Position numbers and translations under genes: made by a program. Below, piece by piece: positions 1 through 5,577 of a stretch of DNA of 14,967 nt (position 1 is its first letter; every line of letters begins with the position of its first letter). A model generated the notes under the pieces. That model made no database searches and had not been told where the DNA came from. It saw only the letters and a program-made list of their open reading frames with translations. Source of the DNA: an uncultured Oscillospiraceae bacterium (GTDB lineage: Bacteria; Bacillota; Clostridia; Oscillospirales; Oscillospiraceae); NCBI GenBank assembly GCA_900754515.1, contig CAAEDD010000115.1, positions 1-14,967 on the forward strand, read 5' to 3'.

Positions 1-271
1 TAAAAGCCTTGCCCTTAAAAATTTTCGCTTTTAGTTTTTTGCCCTCGTTGTCCTCCAGAATTACGTTACGGAAAAATTTGCAGCAAATGCTTTGAGGGCA
101 GGGGACTTCTTCCCCTTTATCCAAGTACATGCAATTGCCCTTGTCATAATAGCTGCACAATTTCTTTATCAGCCGCATAGCGCTTTGCTTCTGCCTGCTG
201 CTCATTCTGTAAAGAGAACCGTCCGCTTTGCACTCTATTGGATTTAATCCTTTAACTATAAAAACCCTCAT
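1..271 (-). CDS. Cysteine-rich VLP domain protein, 3' end beyond left edge
   Basis: An open frame runs from an ATG at 271 off the left edge (90 residues visible). Residues about 34-70 read RLIKKLCSYYDKGNC, then a DKGEEVPCPQ segment and a CC pair; this spacing of Cys39, Cys47, Cys58, Cys63 and Cys64 around an acidic 'D.GE..PCPQ' core is what I recognise as the cysteine-rich VLP domain. The family is common in integrative and conjugative elements of Firmicutes, usually near relaxase genes, and has no established biochemical role. Neither candidate start has a good ribosome site: ATG 271 gives a frame that looks coding throughout (with the YRM segment often preceding this domain), ATG 205 (MSSRQKQSAM) is the alternative. 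A terminator-like hairpin (289-329) lies just upstream, so the gene is either separately transcribed or reads through. Identification is by recalled motif only. Confidence 0.6.
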   Translation of the reverse strand, partial: MRVFIVKGLNPIECKADGSLYRMSSRQKQSAMRLIKKLCSYYDKGNCMYLDKGEEVPCPQSICCKFFRNVILEDNEGKKLKAKIFKGKAF

Positions 272-288
272 TTGTAGACTCGGGCAAA

Positions 289-329
289 ATAAACGCCATG
301 CAAGAACCTCTGTTCTGCATGGCGTTTAT
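289..329 (-). terminator. Long perfect hairpin, terminator of the broken gene upstream
   Basis: Arms 289-302 and 316-329 are perfectly complementary over 14 bases (ATAAACGCCATGCA), and the loop contains a second GAAC/GTTC stem (304-307 with 312-315). On the minus strand the stem is followed by a T-rich stretch (TTTATTTTG). The stop codon of the remnant at 326-802 (TAA at 326-328) lies inside the first arm, which is a usual position for an intrinsic terminator in compact mobile-element operons. Confidence 0.6.
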
Positions 330-802
330 CTGACTGTATACTGCCTGTATTTCTTTCTGATGGCCTCTATTCGCTTAATGACTCCGCTGTGGTTTTTGTA
401 CCCAAGACGCTGTGTAATTTCCCAAAAAATCCTTCCTGACGTTGGTGTCCCATTTTTCAAAATCCTCATCACAGGGCAGCTCCCTTATAGTATCCAAAAG
501 CTGCTGCAAACCCTGCTCTTTTATACCCCGCTTTACTACCCGGGCAAACAGCTCCTGTACTTGCTGCTCATCGGGAAAACCAATCTGTGTGCCAGGCTTC
601 ATGCGGAACAAAAGCTGTAAACCCCAACCGCACTCCTGCTCCACAAGTTTTATCCAAAGGGCAGAACGTAAGACAGCTGCCACACTGGACAGTAGCCGGT
701 ATAGTGTTCCTTCCAGCCGCCAAAGCCAAAGTGAGGGAAAACCAAGGCAGCAACAGCGTCCAGGATCTCTTTAAGAAAGACATCGCTGTATATAAGATCC
801 AT
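326..802 (-). pseudogene. Frameshifted remnant gene with HTH-like C-terminus, unknown family
   Basis: Three consecutive protein-like segments lie in three different frames of the minus strand. Segment A starts at ATG 802 (MDLIYSDVFLKEILDAV, including FGFGGWKEHYTGYCP) and meets a stop at 650-652. Segment B continues in another frame to about 430 (LVEQECGWGLQLLFRMKPGT, then IRELPCDEDFEKW). Segment C resumes after a run of six T and reads WEITQRLGYKNHSGVIKRI, ending at TAA 326-328. Joined, they give about 155 residues; removing one T from the T6 run restores a B-to-C fusion. The C-terminus looks like a helix-turn-helix of the sigma-region-4 kind (ITQRLGYKNHSGVIKRI), which is inference. I do not recognise the N-terminal family. 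The neighbouring VLP gene suggests it belonged to an integrative element. Two independent breaks argue for decay rather than a single base-call error. Confidence 0.4.
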
Positions 803-832
803 CTAAAAAAAGCAGTGCCCATATAAATGAAC

Positions 833-912
833 TTAAGCGTCAAGCGCCTCTTTGATATGATCATTGTCTGGAAGAACTGGAAGCCAGGAAAGCTGAACGG
901 CAAGGATACCGG
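833..912 (-). pseudogene. Possible 3' stub of a truncated gene
   Basis: On the minus strand one frame reads GILAVQLSWLPVLPDNDHIK and EALDA before a TAA at 833-835, about 30 bases upstream of the start of the next remnant (802), a typical operon spacing. Upstream of about 912 the frame runs into the palindrome-rich block. The look is that of a gene whose 5' part was replaced by that block. The evidence is only the protein-like composition and the spacing, so confidence is low. Confidence 0.2.
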
Positions 913-943
913 TTCGGATTTGGATTGCTCAACTGCACCATGG

Positions 944-979
944 CGGAGCAAGCTGTATACAGCTTGCTCCGACTTTTTT
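944..979 (+). terminator. Perfect 12-bp stem, 4-base loop, T6 tract
   Basis: CGGAGCAAGCTG at 944-955 pairs perfectly with 960-971 around a TATA loop, followed by T6 at 974-979. In form this is a strong plus-strand intrinsic terminator, yet no plus-strand gene precedes it, so it may be part of the palindromic element rather than a working terminator. Confidence 0.5.
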
Positions 980-1020
980 CAAAAGTCAGAGCGCGCTCAT
1001 GCCGCTGGTCCTCCTCGCTT

Positions 1021-1056
1021 CCAAATCGAAGCTGCCTGCGCTGGGCTTCGATTTGG
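1021..1056. repeat. Perfect 12-bp inverted repeat
   Basis: CCAAATCGAAGC (1021-1032) and its exact complement (1045-1056) enclose a 12-base loop. There is no T tract on either side, so a terminator role is unlikely. It is the second of the stem-loops in the 911-1340 block. Confidence 0.6.
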
Positions 1057-1228
1057 TACTTGGACGCAGGTTCGGCGGACATTATATCGTTCGCTGCGAC
1101 AATTTTTCTTACAGAACGATTGTCACCCCTCGCTCATTTTGTTGCGGCTCATTCCAAACCCAAAGCTTTGCATTTCGGGTTTGGTTTCTTTAAAGGAACC
1201 CGCAGGTTCTATATCGTCACATGTACCG

Positions 1229-1284
1229 AACAAATTAATCCGAACCGGATTTCCACTGTGGGAGACGGGTTCGGATTATTTGTT
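1229..1284. repeat. Long 17-bp inverted repeat with inner CCAC/GTGG stem
   Basis: AACAAATTAATCCGAACC (1229-1246) pairs with 1268-1284 over 17 bases with one bulged T. Inside the loop CCAC (1253-1256) can pair with GTGG (1258-1261). It is the longest stem in the block and would form a stable RNA hairpin if transcribed in either direction. Confidence 0.6.
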
Positions 1285-1384
1285 TATTTCGATAAATTTG
1301 AGAAGACCCACTTCCGAAACGGTCTTCCCATCCTTTGCTTGGGTCGGCTATGGTGACTATAAAATCGGCAATGGATTTGGAAAT

Positions 1385-1417
1385 GAAAAAAGCCGGGATC
1401 TCTACCGGCTTTTTCAT
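1385..1417 (-). terminator. Intrinsic terminator of the MATE gene
   Basis: AAAAAGCCGG (1387-1396) and CCGGCTTTTT (1405-1414) form a 10-bp stem with an 8-base loop. Read on the minus strand it ends in T6 (1391-1386). It lies about 50 bases past the MATE stop codon, and could also act weakly on the plus strand. Confidence 0.8.
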
Positions 1418-1465
1418 ATTTCCAAGCGCCCTTGTCAAGAGCAATCTTCCAGCAAGGATATAAGG

Positions 1466-2887
1466 TCAGTTTCCAGCTCCGGCCCTAAGCGGTTTGGGAT
1501 GTCCCGTTCCGGCCTGGGCCTGGAGGTGCTGCTCCGGCCGGTTGGTGTAAATCCGACGCAGCCTACGGATACAGGCAATGCCGGCGGGAACCAGGAACAA
1601 ATCAGCGGCAATCCAGGCCGCCGGGGAGGCAAAGCAGACCGCGTTGTACCCAAACACAGGTACCAGGCCCATACCTACACCGGTGCGGGCCAGCATTTCC
1701 AGCACGCCGGCCAGAATGGCAAAGACGCTGTATCCCATACCCTGGATGGAGAAACGGACGATGTTCACCAAGGCCAGTGGGAAGAAAAAGGCGGTGGACG
1801 TCACCACATAGCGGGAAGTGAGTTCCATAAGCAGGGCCAGTTGGGGCTCATCAGGGTTAAGGAACAACATGGTGCAGGGAGCAGCAAACTCCAGCATGGC
1901 GCAAAATGCAAGAACCGAGTACACCAGCCCCAGCAGGGAACAGTCCCGTATACCCTGGCCCAGGCGGTCCAGGCGACAAGCCCCCACATTCTGGCCACAG
2001 TAGGTGGCCATGGTGGCTCCCATGGCGTCAAATGGGCAGGCCAGCAGCTGATAGAGCTTCGTCCCGGCCGCCACAGCTGCCACATAGGTGCTGCCCAGCG
2101 CATTGACGGAGGCCTGAAGGATGATGGAACCAATGGCGGTTATGGAGTACTGGAGGCCCATGGGGATGCCCATGGCGCACAGCACCTTGCAGGAGCGGCC
2201 GTCCAGCTGCCTCTCCTCCCGATTCATGCGGAGGACGGGATATTTTTTTACCATGTAGGCCAGGCAAGCCAGACCAGAGATGCCCTGGGACATCACCGTG
2301 GCAATAGCTGCCCCTGCCACTCCGGCATCGAACCACAGAATCAAGGCGAAGTCAAGGAAAATGTTCAGGAAAGATGACAGAGCCAGAAAGTACACCGGGG
2401 TATGGCTGTCTCCCAGGGAACGGAGAATTCCCGCCAGCAGATTATAGAGGAAGGTGGCAGGAATGCCCATGAAGATGACAAAGATATAGGCGTTGGCACC
2501 ATCAAAGATGTCCTCAGGGGTATGCATCAAGGTTAGAATACTCCGACAGCCCAGGCCCGTGGCCACTGTAAGTACAAAGGCAAAGAGAACAGCAAGGTAA
2601 GCTGCATTGGCCACATAGCGCCGCATCTTGGAAATATCTCCCGCGCCTACCCGCTGGGCCACCGGAATGGCAAAGCCGCTGCACACTCCGGTGCAGAAAC
2701 CGATGACAAAAAAGTTTATTGAGCCGGTGGAGCCCACTGCCGCCAGCGCCTGGGCGCCCAGCAGCTTGCCCACAATCATAGTGTCAACCAAATTATATAA
2801 CTGTTGAAACAGCAGGCCCAGCAGTGTGGGTACTGCAAACTGAAGGATCAGCCGCATAGGGCTGCCGCTTGTTAAATCACGGGTCAT
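1466..2887 (-). CDS. MATE-family multidrug/cation-coupled efflux transporter
   Basis: The 473-residue product is a polytopic membrane protein of the multidrug and toxin extrusion family, which exports drugs or metabolites against an inward H+ or Na+ gradient. It shows the family pattern: PTLLGLLFQQLYNLVDTMIV near residue 20, then GKLLGAQALAAVGS, a GxxxGxA..AQR.GAGD loop after the second membrane segment, and the internal repeat beginning about residue 235 (MGIPMGLQYSITAIGSIILQ, ending GQNVGACR). Length is normal for the family (about 450-480). ATG 2887 is preceded by AAAGGAG at a good distance. The last 25 residues (after RRLRRIYTNRP) are a hydrophilic tail without obvious homology. The gene stands alone with its own promoter, operator-like palindrome and terminator. 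The substrate cannot be told from sequence; it could act in drug, flavin-like metabolite or organic-cation export. Confidence 0.92.
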   Translation of the reverse strand: MTRDLTSGSPMRLILQFAVPTLLGLLFQQLYNLVDTMIVGKLLGAQALAAVGSTGSINFFVIGFCTGVCSGFAIPVAQRVGAGDISKMRRYVANAAYLAVLFAFVLTVATGLGCRSILTLMHTPEDIFDGANAYIFVIFMGIPATFLYNLLAGILRSLGDSHTPVYFLALSSFLNIFLDFALILWFDAGVAGAAIATVMSQGISGLACLAYMVKKYPVLRMNREERQLDGRSCKVLCAMGIPMGLQYSITAIGSIILQASVNALGSTYVAAVAAGTKLYQLLACPFDAMGATMATYCGQNVGACRLDRLGQGIRDCSLLGLVYSVLAFCAMLEFAAPCTMLFLNPDEPQLALLMELTSRYVVTSTAFFFPLALVNIVRFSIQGMGYSVFAILAGVLEMLARTGVGMGLVPVFGYNAVCFASPAAWIAADLFLVPAGIACIRRLRRIYTNRPEQHLQAQAGTGHPKPLRAGAGN

Positions 2888-2906
2888 TATTATCGCTCCT
2901 TTCGCG

Positions 2907-2937
2907 AATACAACTGTGTCTCAAGACACGTCGTATT
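2907..2937. promoter_or_regulatory. Operator-like palindrome over the MATE start site
   Basis: GTGTCT (2916-2921) and AGACAC (2924-2929) form a perfect inverted repeat with a 2-base centre; outer AATAC (2907-2911) and GTATT (2933-2937) extend it to an imperfect 31-base palindrome. It lies just downstream of the MATE -10 box, covering the expected start point, the classic place for a TetR- or MarR-type repressor. No regulator gene is in the window. Confidence 0.55.
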
Positions 2938-2966
2938 ATTATAGTCATGGGCCCCCTCTCTGCCTA
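2931..2966 (-). promoter_or_regulatory. Sigma-A promoter of the MATE gene
   Basis: On the minus strand a perfect TATAAT (2943-2938) follows a 17-base spacer after TAGGCA (2966-2961), a 4 of 6 match to TTGACA. Transcription would start near 2931, about 44 bases before the ATG. Confidence 0.6.
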
Positions 2967-3009
2967 GCGCATTTTTACACAATTTTTTGCAGTTATTTTA
3001 CTAATGGTT

Positions 3010-3027
3010 TTTGTGATTTATCACAAA
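3010..3027. promoter_or_regulatory. Perfect 8-bp palindrome TTTGTGAT-TT-ATCACAAA
   Basis: The site has TTGTGA and TCACAA half-sites spaced by 4 bases. Crp/Fnr-type TGTGA-N6-TCACA and Rex-type TTGTGA-N6-TCACAA sites have a spacer two bases longer, so it matches neither exactly. It lies about 45 bases upstream of the MATE -35 box, so it could bind an activator or repressor of that gene. Confidence 0.4.
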
Positions 3028-3067
3028 TTTCACCACTGATTATTGTAACTTCTCACTAAAATTGCAG

Positions 3068-3167
3068 GCCTATATTGCACCGGAAAAAACGCATAGAAGA
3101 ACTGGCTCATGACATCCATGCGGCAGAAAAATCCAGTATTGACAGTATTGCAGTACAAGCTAAATAA
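3068..3167 (+). pseudogene. Short 3' gene remnant followed by a terminator
   Basis: A frame without a usable start reads HRKKRIEELAHDIHAAEKSS then IDSIAVQAK and stops at TAA 3165-3167. The residues look like the charged, helical end of a real protein, and a stem-loop with a T-rich tail begins 8 bases later (3175). Upstream the frame meets a stop around 3058-3060. I read it as what is left of a deleted gene; the family is unknown. Confidence 0.25.
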
Positions 3168-3174
3168 CCTCATG

Positions 3175-3199
3175 CCAGGCCGAGCCTGGTTTCCTCTTT
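3175..3199 (+). terminator. Terminator after the 3' gene remnant
   Basis: CCAGGC (3175-3180) pairs with GCCTGG (3184-3189) around a CGA loop and is followed by the pyrimidine tract TTTCCTCTTT. It is 8 bases past the remnant's stop codon. Confidence 0.45.
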
Positions 3200-3325
3200 A
3201 TAAGTTGACCAGATATTTATAGGCCGGAACGCGGGCTGCCTGAGCAACGGAACTACCCCCAAAATGATATTTCAACTGAGCAGAAGATAATGTGTCAAAG
3301 ATTGTTCTTAAGCACATTTAACTTT

Positions 3326-3363
3326 AAAACATGACTGCCTCCAAAACGAGACAGTCATGTTTT
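3326..3363. terminator. Orphan bidirectional terminator-like hairpin
   Basis: AAAACATGACTG (3326-3337) pairs perfectly with 3352-3363 over 12 bases with a 14-base loop; the A4/T4 ends give it terminator character on both strands. No intact gene ends near it. It would shield the decarboxylase operon from upstream transcription. Confidence 0.55.
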
Positions 3364-3511
3364 GCATAAACCGCATATATTTCCTACATTGATAATTATT
3401 ATTTTATTCTCCAATGAGCTGTTCACCATTTCATGAATATCGAATGATGGCATAGTCTTGCCCGTATCATTTGGGAATGCCGGAATAAAAACTCATCATA
3501 TCCCCATGAAA

Positions 3512-3526
3512 TGTGCATCATGCACA
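3512..3526. promoter_or_regulatory. TGTGCA-TCA-TGCACA palindrome upstream of the decarboxylase promoter
   Basis: A perfect 6-bp inverted repeat with a 3-base centre, 43 bases upstream of the -35 box. The same half-site recurs as TGTGCA at 3583-3588 (inside the promoter spacer) and TGCACA at 3617-3622 (just past the start point), suggesting one regulator binding several sites. CATTTCATG (3427-3435) and CATGAAATG (3505-3513) form another, distant inverted repeat in the same region. Confidence 0.45.
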
Positions 3527-3568
3527 GCCAGGGCCATTTTATTAAATTAGCATGAAACGCCACGCACA

Positions 3569-3604
3569 TTGACCGGGGTGCTTGTGCATTTTATAATAAA
3601 TGCA
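3569..3604 (+). promoter_or_regulatory. Sigma-A promoter of the decarboxylase operon, -10 box framed by an inverted repeat
   Basis: TTGACC (3569-3574), a 17-base spacer and a perfect TATAAT (3592-3597) make a strong promoter; transcription would begin near 3604, leaving an untranslated leader of about 86 bases. TGCATTT (3585-3591) and AAATGCA (3598-3604) are exact complements that flank the -10 box on both sides, so a protein binding this palindrome would directly block RNA polymerase. Confidence 0.75.
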
Positions 3605-3689
3605 GTTAAGATTTAATGCACATGAGCACATTGGCTACATGGGCGGCTTAATTACTAATTCAATAAAAAACACATTAAGGAGGGTAAAT

Positions 3690-5132
3690 ATGGGGTTTAA
3701 GGATGTACGTTCTTTTCTCCAGAAATTGGATGAGGAAGGCCAGCTGATCAAATATGATCAGAAAGTAAAGCTTTCCCCGGAATGGTATGATATGGTAAGA
3801 GCACTGCCCAGAATGGGGCAGTATGGTCCGGCTCTCATCACCGATAAGCTGGAAGGCTACACCGGTCAGCGCATTGCAGTGGGTCTGCAGGCTTCAGCCG
3901 CAAACTGCGCCATAATGCTGGGACTGCCCAAGGACACCAGCCTTAAAGATCAGATTGCCCATGTAAGCGATTTGTGGGACAAGATCTGTGACGGTTCCGG
4001 CGGCAAGCTCAAATGGGTAGATAAGGCGCCAAGCCAGGAAGTCATTGTGGAAGGTGATGACCTGAACCTTCTGGAGCTGCTGCCTCTGCACCGTGTGTAT
4101 CCTCTGGACGGCGGTTTCTATCTGCCTAAGTCATGCATAGTCACCAAGAGCCCCTACTACCCCGATGACGTTGACCGTGAGAACGTGGGCTGGTATCGCT
4201 GCCAGGTAGTGGGTCCCAGAGAGATAGCCATACATATAGGGCCTCTTCACGATGCCGGTGAGCATATTGGCCAGGCTGCGGAGCTGAAGCAGAACCTGCC
4301 TATAGCTATTTGCCTGGGCAACGATCCTCTGCTGGAGCTGATGTCCAGCACCTCTCTGAGAAAGAACGAGTCTGAGTATAAATTTGCAGCTGCAATGGGC
4401 GACTTCGAGTATGAACTGACCAAGGCCACCCTCTACGATCTGGATGTACCTGCAAACTCCGAGTTCATCATTGAAGGCGAGATCATCCCCGACTGCAAGG
4501 TCCCCGAGGGCCCCTTTGGTGAATTCCCCGGCACCTACTCCGGCGTTTCCGAGGCCTGCAAGATGGTGGTCAAGAGAGTCACCCATCGTGTGGACCCCAT
4601 ATATGTGGGTATTTGTCTTGCCGGTATATCCGAGAAGGAAAGCGAGAACATCCTGGCTCTGAACACCTCTTCCGGTCTGTTCCGTCTGCTCAAGAGCGAG
4701 ATGCCCGATGTCAAGGCCGTCAATGCCATGTATCAGCACGGCATGACCACTATCGTTTCCGCAAAACCCCATTGCCCCGGCTTTGCAAAGACCATAGCCA
4801 TGAGACTTGCAAGCACCCCCCACGGTACAGACTATTGCCGCAACATCATCATTGTTGACGACGAGGTGGACCCCTTCAACCTAAACGAGGTAATGTGGGC
4901 TTTGTCTACCAGAGTCAGAGGCAGCGAGGATATAATCGTCATCCCCGGAACTCCCGGTCTGCCCCTGCTGCCTGCCGATCTGGGCGTCCGCATCGGCAGA
5001 AAGCTCATTATTGACGCAACCACTCCCATCGATCCGGATCCTTTCCGTCCCTCTAAGCTCATTCGTCCTTACAGCGAGTCTGTTGACCTTAGAGAGAAAA
5101 TTGCGGCTCTGCAGAGAGAGCTGAAGAAATAA
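3690..5132 (+). CDS. bsdC: UbiD-family hydroxyarylic acid decarboxylase, catalytic C subunit
   Basis: The 480-residue product matches prenylated-FMN-dependent decarboxylases of the UbiD family, closest in type to BsdC/ShdC (reversible removal of CO2 from hydroxybenzoate-type acids), in the cytoplasm. The catalytic Glu-Arg-Glu set of the family is visible: Arg170 in GWYRCQVV and Glu273/Glu278 in EGPFGEFPG. Other family signatures are GDDLNLLELLPLH (about 122-134) and the C-terminal LGVRIGRKLIIDAT. Length fits the family. ATG 3690 is chosen because AGGAGGG (3678-3684) sits at ideal distance; the frame remains open upstream to 3600 but has no ribosome site there. The small partner gene follows 17 bases later, which supports the BsdC/ShdC assignment over a generic UbiD. 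No UbiX-type flavin prenyltransferase (BsdB) is present in the window, so the cofactor must be supplied from elsewhere. The exact substrate is not determined. Confidence 0.9.
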   Translation: MGFKDVRSFLQKLDEEGQLIKYDQKVKLSPEWYDMVRALPRMGQYGPALITDKLEGYTGQRIAVGLQASAANCAIMLGLPKDTSLKDQIAHVSDLWDKICDGSGGKLKWVDKAPSQEVIVEGDDLNLLELLPLHRVYPLDGGFYLPKSCIVTKSPYYPDDVDRENVGWYRCQVVGPREIAIHIGPLHDAGEHIGQAAELKQNLPIAICLGNDPLLELMSSTSLRKNESEYKFAAAMGDFEYELTKATLYDLDVPANSEFIIEGEIIPDCKVPEGPFGEFPGTYSGVSEACKMVVKRVTHRVDPIYVGICLAGISEKESENILALNTSSGLFRLLKSEMPDVKAVNAMYQHGMTTIVSAKPHCPGFAKTIAMRLASTPHGTDYCRNIIIVDDEVDPFNLNEVMWALSTRVRGSEDIIVIPGTPGLPLLPADLGVRIGRKLIIDATTPIDPDPFRPSKLIRPYSESVDLREKIAALQRELKK

Positions 5133-5149
5133 TATAGGAGGTAGGCATA

Positions 5150-5392
5150 ATGAAATGTGTTAGGTGTTTACATGATACTGCAGACGTAATTGCAAAGGCC
5201 CCTGATGGCAGCGGCGCATGGGTAGTATATCTCTGCAAACACTGCAATTACAGCTGGCGCAACAACGAAGTGGAATCAATAACCAATATAGAAAAGCGCG
5301 ATCCCTGGGCCCAGATGGACAAGGTGGACATCTCCAAAATAAAGCCCGTTACCTACACCGCTTCTGAAGAAAAGCCTGAAAATCTGAAGTAA
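5150..5392 (+). CDS. bsdD: Hydroxyarylic acid decarboxylase small subunit D (VdcD/BsdD family)
   Basis: The 80-residue product carries two Cys pairs, CVRC (residues 3-6) and CKHC (29-32), a likely zinc ribbon, followed by SWRNNEVESITNIEKRDPWA, which matches the conserved 'TWR..EPESIT..EKY.P' stretch of the BsdD/ShdD/VdcD proteins. These accompany the C subunit in non-oxidative decarboxylase operons; their exact role is not settled. Usual length is 75-80 residues. A perfect AGGAGGT precedes ATG 5150, and the gene follows the C subunit by 17 bases, so the two are co-transcribed. The third gene of the classical set (B, flavin prenyltransferase) is missing; a terminator begins at 5438. Confidence 0.88.
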   Translation: MKCVRCLHDTADVIAKAPDGSGAWVVYLCKHCNYSWRNNEVESITNIEKRDPWAQMDKVDISKIKPVTYTASEEKPENLK

Positions 5393-5437
5393 GTTCCATT
5401 CCTGTGTAGTGATACAGAAAGACAGGAAATAAAGTTT

Positions 5438-5470
5438 AAACGTGCCGGAAGTTGTTCCGGCACGTTTTTT
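5438..5470 (+). terminator. Terminator of the decarboxylase operon
   Basis: AAACGTGCCGGAA (5438-5450) pairs perfectly over 13 bases with 5455-5467 around a GTTG loop, with T6 at 5465-5470. It lies 46 bases after the stop of the small subunit. A weaker stem (5399-5405 with 5422-5428) precedes it. Confidence 0.9.
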
Positions 5471-5492
5471 ATGTCATTATGATACTGAGCAT

Positions 5493-5530
5493 AAACCAAT
5501 CCCACTCTAAAACAGAGTGGGATTGGTTTT
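5493..5530. terminator. Bidirectional terminator between convergent operons
   Basis: AAACCAATCCCACTCT (5493-5508) pairs perfectly over 16 bases with 5514-5529, with a 5-base loop and T4 on the plus side, T3 on the minus side. It lies 48 bases past the end of the minus-strand antiporter operon and would stop it, and back up the plus-strand terminator at 5438. Confidence 0.8.
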
Positions 5531-5577
5531 GCCTATAATAGTTTATGAACACAATGGAAATTCCCTCTGTTTTGCTG

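Larger units (their letters stand above)
911..1340. repeat. Cluster of unrelated stem-loops, likely a non-coding repeat element
   Basis: About 430 bases without a convincing gene hold a series of inverted repeats of different sequence: 944-955/960-971 (12 bp, perfect), 971-977/981-987 (7 bp), 1021-1032/1045-1056 (12 bp, perfect), 1086-1092/1114-1120 (7 bp) competing with 1098-1103/1119-1124 (6 bp), 1154-1161/1177-1184 (8 bp, extended by 3 bp past a bulge), 1229-1246/1268-1284 (17 bp with one bulge) and 1302-1308/1321-1327 (7 bp). GGTTCGGATT occurs at 911-920 and again as the right arm at 1268-1277. Small open frames cross the block, but their residues simply follow the palindromes. It may be a dispersed intergenic repeat, a non-autonomous mobile element or a structured RNA; the sequence alone does not decide. 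Confidence 0.5.

Noticed and set aside
861..1082. Minus-strand open frame of 73 codons in the stem-loop block
   Set aside because: Its residues are dictated by the inverted repeats; there is no ribosome site. It could be part of a repeat family but is not supported as a gene.
911..1340. CRISPR array
   Set aside because: The inverted repeats differ in sequence and spacing; there are no regularly spaced identical direct repeats.
827..2377. Plus-strand open frame of 516 codons
   Set aside because: It runs through the palindrome block and antisense to the MATE gene; its Gly/His/Gln-rich translation is a shadow of the high G+C minus-strand gene, and no ribosome site precedes it.
3010..3027. Assignment of the palindrome as a Rex or Crp site
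   Set aside because: The half-sites agree but the spacer is 4 instead of 6 bases; kept only as an unnamed operator candidate.
3068..3320. tRNA or other known RNA gene in the intergenic region
   Set aside because: No cloverleaf with T-arm consensus could be drawn; only short stems of terminator type are seen.
4131..4823. Minus-strand open frame of 230 codons inside the decarboxylase gene
   Set aside because: Antisense to a strongly conserved UbiD protein, no ribosome site, and no recognisable motif.
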